Of a stretch of DNA of 64,000 nt, positions 50,229-59,636 are shown piece after piece; position 1 is the first letter of the stretch; each line of letters begins with the position of its first letter. Origin of the DNA: Acidobacteriota bacterium (GTDB taxonomy: Bacteria > Acidobacteriota > Terriglobia > Acidiferrales > UBA7541); contig JABCZN010000001.1 of NCBI GenBank assembly GCA_013289665.1, positions 682,001 to 746,000 on the forward strand, written 5' to 3'. The position numbers and the translations under genes are program-made. The notes under the pieces are model-generated. The model searched no databases and was not told the DNA's origin. It saw only the letters and a list, made by a program, of their open reading frames with translations.

Positions 50229-50253
50229 CCTCAGGCTTTCGCCTTATCACACG

Positions 50254-50288
50254 GAGGGGGGCTTCACGCCCCCCCTCTTACTTTATTC
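50254..50288 (+). terminator. Intrinsic terminator after pal
   Basis: GAGGGGGGC (50255-50263) and GCCCCCCCTC (50269-50278) form a GC-rich hairpin with a short TTCAC loop, followed by TTACTTTATTCC. It lies 25 bp after the pal stop, so some or all transcripts end before cpoB. Confidence 0.7.
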
Positions 50289-50550
50289 CCATCCCGCGCA
50301 GTCTCTGCGTTCTCCCCCGTCTCTGCGTTGTCTTTTTCCCACTTCCTCCGCTCCGGCCATCCCTCCGTTACCCACCACCACCCGATGGAATCGGCACCCT
50401 CCTCGCCCCCTGCTATCGATGATCCTCTTCGATTCGCTATTCCCCACTTGCTCCCCGCCCAATCTGCCAGTACATTTGATTATTGGGGCTCAATCCGCTC
50501 TCTATCCCAAATTGTCCCCTGCCCATGCCCAACTTTCGGAGGTCCTGATC
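50289..50550. repeat. C element and unassigned spacer between pal and cpoB
   Basis: C (50300-50335, GCAGTCTCTGCGTTCTCCCC then GTCTCTGCGTTGTC), then about 200 bp without recognisable elements. CGGAGGTCCTGATC at 50537-50550 is the cpoB ribosome-binding region. Confidence 0.5.
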
Positions 50551-51471
50551 ATGCGTGTTCGTAACATTCTCTTCTTCTCCGGCGCCATGTTTGCCAGCGC
50601 CGTCGCCGGCAGCCTCATCGGCCCCAAACCCGTCATGGCCGTCGCCCGTGAACTCATCGAGCTTCAGCGCGATGTCACCTCTATCCTTCAGGGTCAAAAA
50701 GACATGCAGACCCAACTCACTCAGGACCACACCGTCCAGAAAACCCTCATCGAGCAATCCTCCGACACCGTCAACAAGCTCAATACCACCATGAGCTCTC
50801 TGCAAAAATCTGTCCAGGACGTCCAGGCCAACTCCGGCACCCGCCTCGACACCATGTCTACCCAGGTCCAGGGTCTCTCCGACAATCTCGAAGAAATCAA
50901 ATCTCGTCTCGGCAAAGTCAACCAGCAACTGGTGGATTTGCAAAACTCCGTGCAGAGCATCGACGCCCGCCTCGCCGGCGGCAATCCCTCTGGCGCTCCG
51001 GCAGGCTCCGGTTCTCCCAAACCCGGTGGCGATCCCGGCGCCGCTTTGTCCTCCCCCTCCGGCCCGCCGCCGTCCGCCGATAATCTCTACTCCAATGGCC
51101 TTCGCGACATCACCAGCGGTAAATACGACCTCGCCCGCTCCGAATTTCAGGACTACCTCAAGTACTACAGCGACACCGATCTCGCCTCCAATGCCCAGTT
51201 CTACCTCGGCGAAATCGCCTACTCACAGCATCAATATGAACAAGCCGTCGCGGAATACGACAAAGTCCTCACCAACTATCCCAAAAGCTTCAAGCTCGCT
51301 CCCGCCCGCCTCAAGAAAGGCATGGCCCTCATCGAACTCACCCAGAAAAACGCCGGCGTCAAGGAACTCCGCGAAGTCGTCAAGCGCTACCCCGGCACCG
51401 AGGAAGAACGCCGCGCCCGCGCCAAACTAAAAGAACTAGGCGTAGCCGTAACCGCCTCCACCGCCCGCTAA
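50551..51471 (+). CDS. cpoB: Cell division coordinator CpoB (YbgF)
   Basis: A 306-residue exported protein. The signal-like start ILFFSGAMFASAVAGSLIG is followed by a long coiled coil (about 30-140: ARELIELQRDVTSILQGQKD ... RLGKVNQQLVDLQNSVQS) for trimerisation, a Gly/Pro-rich linker, and a C-terminal TPR domain (180-300: YSNGLRDITSGKYDLARSEF, AQFYLGEIAYSQHQYEQAVA, LAPARLKKGMALIELTQKNA). CpoB works with Tol-Pal to coordinate peptidoglycan synthesis and outer-membrane constriction. ATG 50551 has GGAGG 8 nt upstream. It follows pal as in the classical operon. Confidence 0.92.
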   Translation: MRVRNILFFSGAMFASAVAGSLIGPKPVMAVARELIELQRDVTSILQGQKDMQTQLTQDHTVQKTLIEQSSDTVNKLNTTMSSLQKSVQDVQANSGTRLDTMSTQVQGLSDNLEEIKSRLGKVNQQLVDLQNSVQSIDARLAGGNPSGAPAGSGSPKPGGDPGAALSSPSGPPPSADNLYSNGLRDITSGKYDLARSEFQDYLKYYSDTDLASNAQFYLGEIAYSQHQYEQAVAEYDKVLTNYPKSFKLAPARLKKGMALIELTQKNAGVKELREVVKRYPGTEEERRARAKLKELGVAVTASTAR

Positions 51472-51858
51472 CTCTTGAGTGTGGCAGCGAAGCTGCCGCT
51501 TGTACGCAAGCAGCCAGGCCACCAAATTCTCCCGCCAGATTCTCCGCTCTTTACTCTCTCCAGTTACGCTCGAGGCCGCCCCGCTCTTTGTCCGACCCAG
51601 GCGGAAAGGGTGGGCTCTAACAACCTAAAGGCAAATCGTTCCGTTCTCTGTCTTCTCCGACTCGATCTTCCCGACCGGAGTGGCGGTCTTCTCTTCCGCG
51701 CCGTCCGAGGCGCGCCGGCCAAGGAGCGGAGGGACCATGGCAACAGTACTCCCCATAATACTTATCTTACTCCTCACTTCATTTTTCCTCTCCGTCGTGT
51801 TATCTTCGTCCTTGCGTCGTCCCGTTCTCTCCGTTTTCTTTGCCAAGGAGCGATCCAC
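51472..51858. repeat. S and G elements before ssb
   Basis: No gene. S (51475-51506, perfect GGCAGCGAAGCTGCC core), CCGACCCAGGCGGAAAGGGT then GGGCTCTAACAA (51591-51622, B-like right end), G (51668-51745, CCGACCGGAGTGGCGG ... GGAGCGGAGGGACCATGGCA). The G copy strongly resembles 60293-60370. Confidence 0.7.
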
Positions 51859-52332
51859 ATGTCCGTCAACAAAGTCATCCTCGTCGGCCGTCTCGGCCGC
51901 GACCCGGAAACCCGTTTCACCTCCGGTGGCCAGGCCGTTGCCAATTTCTCTCTCGCCACCGACGAATCCTACAAAGACCGCAACGGCGAACGCCAGAAAC
52001 GCACGGAGTGGCACAAGATCGTCGTCTGGGGCAAGCAAGCCGAAATCGCCCAGCAATATCTCAAAAAAGGTTCTCAGATTTTTGTGGAAGGCCGCATCCA
52101 GTCCCGTGAATGGCAGGACAAAGAAGGCCAGAAGCGCACCAGCTTTGAGATCGTCGCAACCAATTTCCGCATGCTCGGCGGCCGAGGCGACGCCATGGCC
52201 GCAGGCGCCAGCGCCGGCGGAGGCGCCCCTGCAGCCCGCTCCACCGACGACTTCGATCACCCTGCCGCCCCTTCTGAAGATTTCGGCCCCACCTCCGGCC
52301 CCGAAATCTCCGACGAAGACATCCCATTTTAA
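51859..52332 (+). CDS. ssb: Single-stranded DNA-binding protein
   Basis: A 157-residue OB-fold protein that coats single-stranded DNA as a tetramer. [55 protein letters not shown] and [20 protein letters not shown] are canonical. A Gly/Ala/Pro-rich linker (115-140) leads to the acidic tip EISDEDIPF, which recruits repair and replication partners. ATG 51859 is chosen because upstream in-frame sequence is repeat DNA. Confidence 0.97.
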   Translation: MSVNKVILVGRLGRDPETRFTSGGQAVANFSLATDESYKDRNGERQKRTEWHKIVVWGKQAEIAQQYLKKGSQIFVEGRIQSREWQDKEGQKRTSFEIVATNFRMLGGRGDAMAAGASAGGGAPAARSTDDFDHPAAPSEDFGPTSGPEISDEDIPF

Positions 52333-52732
52333 GGTAGGGCCGGCCTCCTTTCCGCAGGCAGGATTTACGACGCCCTCTTTCTTCTTGTCATCCCGACCGG
52401 AGTGCGCCTTTTCGATCCTGTGTGCCTTTTAGCGGGACAGCCGGCATTTTTCTTGCGCTTCACCGTTTGCCTGCCCTGAGCGTAGCCGAAGGGGCGCGCC
52501 TTTTCTGTCCCGGGTGCTTCACAGGGACGGAGAGACCGCGGCGACTAGTATCTTCATCGCAACTCGACCGAATCGACCGCCGCGTCTTTTCGTCTCCTGT
52601 TGTCTGTCTTCTGGCCCCTGTTATTCATCCCCCCAAAACAAAAAAGCGGAGAAGCGCCCCAGCGCCCCTCCGCTCTCCTCATAGTGATCACCGATTGTTG
52701 ATTCTTGCTGATAACCGATTACTGAAAACTCC
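52333..52732. repeat. G-like elements, terminator and E element after ssb
   Basis: No gene. An extended G-like block (52386-52545, TTGTCATCCCGACCGGAGTG ... GGGACGGAGAGACCGCGGCG) contains TGCCTGCCCTGAGCGTAGCC (52460-52479). Next come the minus-strand terminator (52634-52674) and E (52683-52726, GATTACTGAAAACT-type words). Confidence 0.65.
52634..52674 (-). terminator. Intrinsic terminator of the alcohol dehydrogenase gene
   Basis: On the minus strand AGCGGAG (52668-52674) pairs with CTCCGCT (52645-52651) around a GC-rich loop, followed by a run TTTTTTGTTTTGGGG. It lies 60 bp after the gene stop. Confidence 0.75.
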
Positions 52733-53749
52733 CTAGTCCATCGTAAGCACCACGCGAAACTCCGCCTTCCCCGACGTCATCCGCTCATACGCTTCCTTCA
52801 CCTTGGTCATCGGAAACTTCTCCACCAAGGGCCGCACGCCCGAGTACGCCGAAAACTCCAGCGTCTCTTCGGAATCCTTCGCCGTCCCAGAAGGCCAGCC
52901 TTGAATTCCCCGGCGTGCCATCAGCAGCTGCAACACGGAAACTTCCAGCGGCTCAAACGGCGCTCCCACCACCAGCAATTTCCCCCCGACACCCAATCCC
53001 CCGATCATCTCAGACATCGCCTTCGCATTCGGCGCCGTCGCCAGGATCACCTTCGCGCCTCCCATCTTCTGCAGCACCTCCGCCGCATTCGTCGCCTTCG
53101 TATCAATATAGGCATGCGCTCCCAGCTTCGTCGCCAGTGCCGCATTCTCCGGGCCCCGCCCGATTCCCACCGTGCGGTACCCGGCCTTCGCCGCATACTG
53201 GATCCCCAGATGCCCCAGCCCTCCGATGCCCTGCACGCCGACCAGATCTCCCATTCGCGCCCCGCTGTTCCGCAGCGCATTGAACGTCGTAATCCCCGCG
53301 CACATCAGCGGCCCCGCTTCCGCCCAATCAATCTCTGCTGGCAAAAGCGCCACCGCCTCATGCCGCGCAATCATGTACTGCGCATACCCGCCGTCCCGCG
53401 TCACACCGGTAATCGGTTCGTTCACGCAGGTCACAAAATCTCCCCGTCGGCAATTGGGACAAGTAAAGTCATGCCCGCCATGCCATCCCACTCCCACGCG
53501 GTCGCCCTTCTTCCATTCCGTCACTCCCACGCCGACTTCATCCACCAGGCCCACCGCTTCATGCCCCGGCACGCGCGGAAATTGCAAGCCGGGCCAAAGA
53601 CCATCCTTCACCAAATGATCGCTAAAGCAGACCCCGCACGCCTTCACCTTAATCCGCACCTCGCCCGCCGCCGGCACCGGCATCTCACGTTCCACTAGCT
53701 CAAATTCCCCGCCCGCCTTGCCCACCTGCGCCACAAGATACTTAGCCAT
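52733..53749 (-). CDS. Zinc-dependent alcohol dehydrogenase (MDR family)
   Basis: A 338-residue medium-chain dehydrogenase. Catalytic zinc ligands appear in CGVCFSDHLVKDG (Cys near 37) and GHEAVGLVDEVG (His-Glu near 62). The structural-zinc loop CPNCRRGDFVTC near 95-106 has three cysteines. The Rossmann motif GIGGLGHLGIQYA is near 175. It resembles the AdhA/cinnamyl-type NADP alcohol dehydrogenases. Direction and substrate are unknown. It is monocistronic with its own terminator. Confidence 0.9.
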   Translation of the reverse strand: MAKYLVAQVGKAGGEFELVEREMPVPAAGEVRIKVKACGVCFSDHLVKDGLWPGLQFPRVPGHEAVGLVDEVGVGVTEWKKGDRVGVGWHGGHDFTCPNCRRGDFVTCVNEPITGVTRDGGYAQYMIARHEAVALLPAEIDWAEAGPLMCAGITTFNALRNSGARMGDLVGVQGIGGLGHLGIQYAAKAGYRTVGIGRGPENAALATKLGAHAYIDTKATNAAEVLQKMGGAKVILATAPNAKAMSEMIGGLGVGGKLLVVGAPFEPLEVSVLQLLMARRGIQGWPSGTAKDSEETLEFSAYSGVRPLVEKFPMTKVKEAYERMTSGKAEFRVVLTMD

Positions 53750-54123
53750 ATCCGTCTCCCCCTCAATTCAATTTCATTCCGCGCGGACAAACCCGCAGAT
53801 TCGATGCACGGCACCGCCACAGGTTAGAACCCCTTTTGAGTGCGGAAGCAGAGCTACTGCTTTCCCGCATTCCGCCATAGCACCCAAAGTACCCGCCAAT
53901 CTCGAATCCCATCACCGGCTATTGTGGCCAGTTTTCAGATCGGCCACGCCCAATTTTTCCTACCTTGGAGTGCGGCAGCCTGCACGTCGCAGGCAGGCTG
54001 CCGCTTTTACAGACTAAGCCCGACCGATAAACCCACCTCCGCGCGCCGGGCGCAATGCTTCTCCCTTTTCCTCTGCGCCTCTCTGCCTACTCTGCGTCTC
54101 TGCGTCGTCCCTCTTTCTCTTCC
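53750..54123. repeat. Two S elements, a GTGGCC hairpin and a C element
   Basis: No gene. S (53834-53866), GTGGCCAGTTTTCAGATCGG then CCAC (53927-53950; copies at 31648 and 5787), an expanded S with an inner GCCTGC hairpin (53966-54011), and C (54068-54108). The promoter of the alcohol dehydrogenase should lie near 53760-53830, but I cannot define it. Confidence 0.65.
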
Positions 54124-55143
54124 CTACTTCGGTGGCTCCAGCGCCACCTGCCCAAAGTCAAAGCAATCCTCCATCCCGTCTGACGCCGCATCTCTCGCAT
54201 TGATCGGTTTCAACCCAAACGTCACCTCGCAAAACTTCACCAAACTGACATGCGAATGAAACTTGCTCGATACTCCCTGCTTCGAATACGGACTGATCAC
54301 CAGGCAACCCACCCGCGTTCCATAACTGAATTGCGTCCCCGTATAACTCGGCCCGGTCGTCGGGCCGCCTCCGGTCCACTTGTCTCGCAGTGGCGGATCC
54401 ACATGGTCGTACCATCCGCCCCAATCGTCCCACGTGATAAAAATCGCCAGCTTCGCCCACAATCCACTGTTGCCCAGCGCGGCGACCCGCGCCGCTGTCC
54501 ACGCGCTCCCTAACTTCACCGTGGCCTGCCCCGCATTCGCTCCATACGGCGGATGCTCGGAAAGCTCCTGCGGCGAACTCGGCGCATAGACCCAGGAAAC
54601 ATTTGGCAAAGTGCCCGCCGCGGCATCCGTATCCAGCCGAGTCCACGGCAAAATATTCTTGCTCCCCTTCAACGCCACGATCTTTTCGAAATAGCTGAAC
54701 CCCGGGTCGCCGTACGTCGCCCAACTCAGTCCCGCCTTTTCTAGATTCTCCGGCAGCGATGGAATCGCAAATGGTTCCTGTGGCTGATACGTCCGCGTCT
54801 TGCTTGCGTTGTCAATGATCGGCGAGTCCGCCGCAATCAGCATCAAATGGTTCGGCTCCGACTGGCTCGCCACCTCCGTGTAGTAGTTGTCACACAAAGT
54901 AAACTGTCGCGCATAGGAAAAGTACGCCGGTATATCCGTCTCTTTATACTGCAGCTTCACAGCCTTCGTCGACCGCTCCAACCACGCCGTGTGATCGTGC
55001 CGCGGGTCGCCTCCTGCCGGGGGATCCTGCGCCACCGGCAAAATACTTCCATTCACTCCGGGGAACGTCCCGAAATAATTGTCAAAGCTGTGATTCTCCT
55101 TGACGATGATCACCACGTGCTCAACCGGATTCTGCGGTTTCAT
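54124..55143 (-). CDS. Phosphoesterase-family protein (phospholipase C / acid phosphatase-like)
   Basis: A 339-residue member of the PF04185 phosphoesterase family, which includes bacterial phospholipase C. Metal-site motifs are VVIIVKENHSFDNYFG near the start (Glu-Asn), SEPNHLMLIA near 90, ITWDDWGGWYDHVDPP near 230 (Asp) and SHVSLVKFCE near 305 (His). No signal peptide is visible at ATG 55143, which is unusual because relatives are exported; either the start is upstream or the protein is cytosolic. Substrate unknown. Confidence 0.85.
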   Translation of the reverse strand: MKPQNPVEHVVIIVKENHSFDNYFGTFPGVNGSILPVAQDPPAGGDPRHDHTAWLERSTKAVKLQYKETDIPAYFSYARQFTLCDNYYTEVASQSEPNHLMLIAADSPIIDNASKTRTYQPQEPFAIPSLPENLEKAGLSWATYGDPGFSYFEKIVALKGSKNILPWTRLDTDAAAGTLPNVSWVYAPSSPQELSEHPPYGANAGQATVKLGSAWTAARVAALGNSGLWAKLAIFITWDDWGGWYDHVDPPLRDKWTGGGPTTGPSYTGTQFSYGTRVGCLVISPYSKQGVSSKFHSHVSLVKFCEVTFGLKPINARDAASDGMEDCFDFGQVALEPPK

Positions 55144-55235
55144 GGTCTCCTCTTCCGCGGTCCTCGTGCCCTGTCGAGGGTCTCACACCTCTCTTACGAT
55201 TTCGTGAACATGCCTCTCCCCTTCACACTCCACTG

Positions 55236-58187
55236 GTGTACACTCGCTCTTGCTGCAACTCCATTACGTGGCACGCAGCGCCAGGCGCGCCCCTTGAGGT
55301 TAGCTTGCTTCCCTTCGGCAAGTTTTCCAAGCTCCTCATCGCCTTCGCCCTCCTCGTAGCGGCGCTCCTCGTCCTTGATCTGGTCGCCGTTCGCAACCCC
55401 GCAACGCGTCAGCTGTTCTCCAACTCCCTCGATTTCTTTATGGTCTTGCTCGCGGCCCTTGCCTCCTCCTACCTCGCTCGCCGCTCACAAGGCTATGCTC
55501 GCCAGCTCTGGACACTGCTTGGCATCGCGTTATTCCTCGAAGCTCTTGCCCAGGCGATCACCACCTACTACCAGAGCTTCGTTCCCGGCTCCTCGCAGAT
55601 GCCCGTGCCCTCGGACATCCTCTTCTTCGTCTGGGCCGCTCCGGTCTTCATGATGTTCCTCCCTGTCGCCGACGAAAAATCCCGCGGCTGGGATTGGCTC
55701 CCCATCCTCGACTTCGCGCAAATCACCATCTTCGCCATCACCGCCTATCTCTACTTTTTCTATACTCCTTCGCGCTGGCTCGCCAATTCCTCGGACCTCC
55801 CCCGTCAGATCCTTATCCTCTATATCATTCGTGATGCGGCCATCTCTCTCGGCTTCTTTTTCCGCTCCCGCAAGTCCGCCTCCCCGGGCCTACGCTCGTT
55901 TTCTCTTGGACTCTTCTTCGTGTTTCTGCTCGCCGTCCTCTCCGATGCCGATTTTCTTCTCACCCTGAAAACCTCTCTCGGCGCTGCCAGCTGGGGAGAT
56001 CTTTTCTTCCTCTTTCCGTATCTGGCCGTCATCTATCTCGCAGTCGTTTGGCAGCGCCGCGGCGGGGATTCCATCGCCAAACCGGTCTCCCGTTTTGGCG
56101 ATCTCGCCGTCACCAACGGCCTTCCCGTGGTGCTCCCCCTGCTCGTCCTCTTCATGGGCCGTGCTATCGCGATTGATCAATATTCCCTTGCCTGGATCGC
56201 CGTCAGCGCCTCCTTCCTCTGCTCCGCCGTTCGTCTCATCCTCACCAATCGCAAGCAGACCCGCGTCTCCCAGGAACTTCTCGAAACCGAGCGGGCCCTC
56301 GCCCACTCCGAGCATCTGCTTTCTTCGGCGTTTCGCTCCAGCCCAGACGGCTTCGCCATCAACGTTTTCCCCGACGGGCCCTACCTCGACGTCAACGAAG
56401 GCTTCACCCGCCTCACTGGCTACTCGCGCAAAGAAGTCCTCAACAAGACTCCTCGCGAGCTAAACCTCTGGACCGAACCTGCGCGCCGGGCGGAAGTCCT
56501 CTCCCACCTCAGCGAATCTAAAGAGATCCGCAATATCGAGTTCGCCTTTCAGACCAAATCCGGCCTGCTTCGCACCGGGCAGTTGTCCGGCACGCTTCTC
56601 GATCTCGACGGCCGCCGCTGCGCCCTGGTGGTCGTCCGTGACATCACCGAGCAGCGGACCGCCGTTGACGCCCTCCGCGAAAGTGAAGAGCGTTTCCGCT
56701 CCTTTGTCGAAAATCTCCACGTTGGCATAGTCTCCAGCAGTCCCATTGGCGAAATCCTCTATGCCAATCCCGCCGCTCTCAATCTGTTCGGCCTCCGCAT
56801 CGAGCAGGTGACCGGCAAAATGCTCATCGATCTCCACCTCGAGCCTCTTCGCGAGGACGGCTCCGTTCTTCCCGATTCCGAAGGATTGATCCCCACGGTC
56901 GTCGCTTCCCGCCACCCCATCCACAATCGTGTCGTCGGCTGGCGCCACCTCTACTCCAGCAAAACCATTTGGACCCTTCTCGACGCCGTCCCCCAGTTCA
57001 ACTCCTCCGGTGAAGTCACTGACATCCTCGTCTCCCTCACCGACCTCTCCGAGCAGCGCCGCGCCACCGATGCCCTTCGCGAAGGCGAAGAGCGTTTCCG
57101 CACTCTCGTCCGCGACCTTCACGCCGGGGTCATCCTCGTCGGGCCCGATGGCACGATTGAATTCGCAAATCAGGCCGCGCTCAATATGTTCAACCTCCTG
57201 ACTGAGCAAGTCATCGGCCGCACAGCCGACGGACTGGGTGTCGTTCCCCTTGACGAGCGGGGCCGCGATATCCCCTACTCCGATCGCCCGGTCCCAACCG
57301 TCCTCCGCACCAAGCGTCCCCTTCGCCAGGCCACCTTGGGCTACCGGATTCCAGGCACCTCCGAAATCCTCTGGATCTTCGGCAACGCCATCCCACAATT
57401 CAATCCCGATGGCTCCATCCTCCGCGTCATCGCCACCTTCACCGACATCACCGATCTCAAAAACGCCGAGCGCTCCATCCACCAGCTCTCCACTGAACTT
57501 CTCAAGCTCCAGGACGAAGAGCGCCGTCGCATCGGCCGCGAACTCCACGACGGCATGGCCCAAACCGTTCTCGCCGTAAATCTCAGCCTCGCCCAGCTCC
57601 GCCAATCCGCACAGCCGCTCAACGAAGCCGCTCACCGCGCGCTCGAAAAGGCTCGCGAACTCCTTCAGCAGATGTCCCGCGAGATCCGCACCCTCTCCTA
57701 CCTCCTGCATCCTCCGCTGCTCGACGACCTCGGTCTCGTCTCCGCCCTTAAGGAATACGTCAACGGGTTCAGCGAACGCAGCGGCATCGATACTTCCCTC
57801 GAACTCCTCACCAGTTTTCGCCGCCTTCCGCAAATCGCCGAAACTGCGTTCTTCCGCATCACTCAGGAAAGCCTCGCCAACATTCAGCGCCATTCTGGCA
57901 GCAAGCGTGCCCGGGTCGTGCTCCGCGAAGATCCGGAGTGCGTCACGCTCGAAATCACCGACTTCGGCAGCGGCATGGTCGTTCCTTCCAACGGAGCGCC
58001 CCATCGCGGTCAGCCGCGCCTCGGCGTTGGCATCCCCGGCATGCGCGAACGCATGGCCCAGCTCGGTGGCTCCCTCGAAATAGACTCCCGCGCTACCGGC
58101 ACCACCGTACGCGCCAAAATTCTTTTTTCCGCTCCTGTTCTCAAGGATTCCACCTATGACGCCGCTCTCCATCCTGATCGCGGATGA
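55236..58187 (+). CDS. Membrane-bound PAS sensor histidine kinase (NarL/HisKA_3 class)
   Basis: A 983-residue sensor kinase. About ten hydrophobic segments fill residues 30-350 (LLIAFALLVAALLVLDLVAV, DILFFVWAAPVFMMFLPV, WGDLFFLFPYLAVIYLAVVW and others), forming an integral membrane sensor. Three PAS domains follow (about 358-475, 485-605, 620-745), then a HisKA_3 box with the phospho-histidine in RRRIGRELHDGMAQTV near 770, and a HATPase_c domain (NIQRHSGSKRARV, ITDFGSGM, GVGIPGMRERMAQLGG). The GTG start at 55236 is provisional; LEVSLLPFGKF may be the true N-terminus. It overlaps its response regulator by 32 bp. Confidence 0.92.
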   Translation: MYTRSCCNSITWHAAPGAPLEVSLLPFGKFSKLLIAFALLVAALLVLDLVAVRNPATRQLFSNSLDFFMVLLAALASSYLARRSQGYARQLWTLLGIALFLEALAQAITTYYQSFVPGSSQMPVPSDILFFVWAAPVFMMFLPVADEKSRGWDWLPILDFAQITIFAITAYLYFFYTPSRWLANSSDLPRQILILYIIRDAAISLGFFFRSRKSASPGLRSFSLGLFFVFLLAVLSDADFLLTLKTSLGAASWGDLFFLFPYLAVIYLAVVWQRRGGDSIAKPVSRFGDLAVTNGLPVVLPLLVLFMGRAIAIDQYSLAWIAVSASFLCSAVRLILTNRKQTRVSQELLETERALAHSEHLLSSAFRSSPDGFAINVFPDGPYLDVNEGFTRLTGYSRKEVLNKTPRELNLWTEPARRAEVLSHLSESKEIRNIEFAFQTKSGLLRTGQLSGTLLDLDGRRCALVVVRDITEQRTAVDALRESEERFRSFVENLHVGIVSSSPIGEILYANPAALNLFGLRIEQVTGKMLIDLHLEPLREDGSVLPDSEGLIPTVVASRHPIHNRVVGWRHLYSSKTIWTLLDAVPQFNSSGEVTDILVSLTDLSEQRRATDALREGEERFRTLVRDLHAGVILVGPDGTIEFANQAALNMFNLLTEQVIGRTADGLGVVPLDERGRDIPYSDRPVPTVLRTKRPLRQATLGYRIPGTSEILWIFGNAIPQFNPDGSILRVIATFTDITDLKNAERSIHQLSTELLKLQDEERRRIGRELHDGMAQTVLAVNLSLAQLRQSAQPLNEAAHRALEKARELLQQMSREIRTLSYLLHPPLLDDLGLVSALKEYVNGFSERSGIDTSLELLTSFRRLPQIAETAFFRITQESLANIQRHSGSKRARVVLREDPECVTLEITDFGSGMVVPSNGAPHRGQPRLGVGIPGMRERMAQLGGSLEIDSRATGTTVRAKILFSAPVLKDSTYDAALHPDRG

Positions 58188-58797
58188 TCACGCCGTCGTT
58201 CGGGCCGGTCTCCGCACGCTTCTCGAGTCGCACAGCCGTTGGCAGGTCTGCGCCGAAGCCGCCGACGGCCGCGACGCGGTCGAAAAAGCCGCCAAGCACA
58301 AGCCGCACATCGCCATCCTCGACATCGGCATGCCTCTCCTGAACGGCGTCGAAGCCACCCGCCAGATCCGTAAAGCCTCCCCCGCCACGGAAATTCTCAT
58401 CCTCACGATGCATGAGTCTGACGACCTCGTCCAGCAAGTCGTCGAAGCCGGAGCGCGCGGCTACATCCTAAAAGACGAAGCCGACCGCGCTCTCCTCGAC
58501 GCTGTCCAGGCCCTCAGCCTGCACAAGCCCTATTTCTCTGTCCGTGTCTCCGAAGCCGCCGGCGCCACCGATGCCTCCGACTCCGCCAGAACCTCCCGCT
58601 CCCGCCTCACTCCCCGCGAACGGGAAATCCTTCAACTCCTCGCCGAAGGCAAAAGCAACAAGCAAGTCGCCAACCTCCTCGCCATCAGCGTCAACACCGC
58701 CGAAGCCCACCGCGCCAACATCATGCTCAAACTCGACTTCCACTCCCTTGCGGAACTAATCATGTACGCCATCCGCAACAACATCATCCGAACTTGA
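58156..58797 (+). CDS. LuxR/NarL-family response regulator
   Basis: A 213-residue regulator. The receiver domain has acidic pair D10/D11, phospho-acceptor D56 (HIAILDIGMP) and lysine in GYILKDEADR. The C-terminal LuxR helix-turn-helix reads LTPREREILQLLAEGKSNKQ near 151-170 and NTAEAHRANIMLKL. The 32-bp overlap with the kinase makes it the cognate partner. The target genes are unknown; the regulators downstream are candidates for the same circuit. Confidence 0.94.
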   Translation: MTPLSILIADDHAVVRAGLRTLLESHSRWQVCAEAADGRDAVEKAAKHKPHIAILDIGMPLLNGVEATRQIRKASPATEILILTMHESDDLVQQVVEAGARGYILKDEADRALLDAVQALSLHKPYFSVRVSEAAGATDASDSARTSRSRLTPREREILQLLAEGKSNKQVANLLAISVNTAEAHRANIMLKLDFHSLAELIMYAIRNNIIRT

Positions 58798-58969
58798 GTG
58801 CCGCCCCGGCCTTCAACCCAGAGCAAAGCCGAAGGGCTGTTCCTCCTCGGATCGCTGCTATCTCCTCTACTCCCTAGTAACTTTTCACTACGCAATCTCC
58901 CCAATTCCTTTCCCCCTCGATCCCGCTCATTATGAATACGCTTTAACAATATCGCCCCCTGGAGCCGCA

Positions 58970-59359
58970 ATGCCGCGCATCGATCCAATCCGCGTCCTGG
59001 TAGCCGATGATTCACCCACAGCTCTCCGCTCCGTCTGCGACTATCTGGATTTCGCCGGTGGCCTCGAAGTCGTCTGCACAGCCAGCGACGGTCTCAACGC
59101 CGTCCAGCTCGTCAGAAAGCACCGGCCCGATCTCGCGCTTCTCGACTTCCGTATGCCGCGCCTCAACGGCCTCGAAGCAGCCCAGCAACTTCGCCGTTCG
59201 TATCCGGAGTTGCGCGTCATCATCTATTCCGAAATCCAGGGCTCCACGCTCGAAGAAGAGTGTCGCAACCACGGCGCAGACGGTTACGTTTCAAAAGGCC
59301 GCCTTCCCGACGGCTTGCTCGAGGAAATCCGTCGCCTGTTCCCGGGTTCGGTCGTGTAA
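58970..59359 (+). CDS. Stand-alone receiver-domain protein
   Basis: A 129-residue single-domain response regulator. D13/D14 (VADDSP), phospho-acceptor D59 (LALLDFRMP), a Ser in IIYSEIQG and K near 109 (GYVSKGRLP) are all in place, so it is probably phosphorylatable. With no output domain it may act by protein contact or as a relay or phosphate sink. It is 170 bp downstream of the LuxR-type regulator on the same strand. ATG 58970 follows TGGAGCC. Confidence 0.88.
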   Translation: MPRIDPIRVLVADDSPTALRSVCDYLDFAGGLEVVCTASDGLNAVQLVRKHRPDLALLDFRMPRLNGLEAAQQLRRSYPELRVIIYSEIQGSTLEEECRNHGADGYVSKGRLPDGLLEEIRRLFPGSVV

Positions 59360-59636
59360 GCCATGTGAATTTCGAAGTTTTCCATGTGCTTTCGGCGCGC
59401 AAATTCAAAGCGGTTAGCAGTTGTAGCGGCCCTCCGCCGCGGCGGATGGCCGCCTTCTCTTTAGGAGGCCGGGGCTCGAACCCCGGCGCAACAGACTGCA
59501 AGCAGTTCGACTTTCGCGTTTTTTGCGTCCGCCATGGTTTTGGGGGAAACCGCTGAAGTTTCCGAGAAGTTTTCTGGCAATTACTAACGCCACGCACTGG
59601 CTTTAGACCAAGAATGAGGAGTGTTTAGAAAGACCG
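59360..59636. other. Spacer with GC-rich hairpins
   Basis: No gene. A GGCGGCC/GGCCGCC-type hairpin (59421-59452) is followed by a perfect CCGGGG/CCCCGG stem (59469-59486) whose loop resembles a tRNA T-arm but is not part of a tRNA. AATGAGGAGTG at 59610-59620 may be a ribosome-binding site for the next gene. Confidence 0.45.

Noticed and set aside
56460..58172. 570-codon minus-strand open frame over the histidine kinase
   Set aside because: Antisense shadow of PAS/kinase coding sequence with no ribosome-binding site or recognisable domain.
59469..59486. tRNA T-arm-like stem with CTCGAAC loop
   Set aside because: Neither strand gives acceptor, D and anticodon arms in the right order, and the stem is 6 bp with a 6-nt loop; it is a GC-rich intergenic hairpin.
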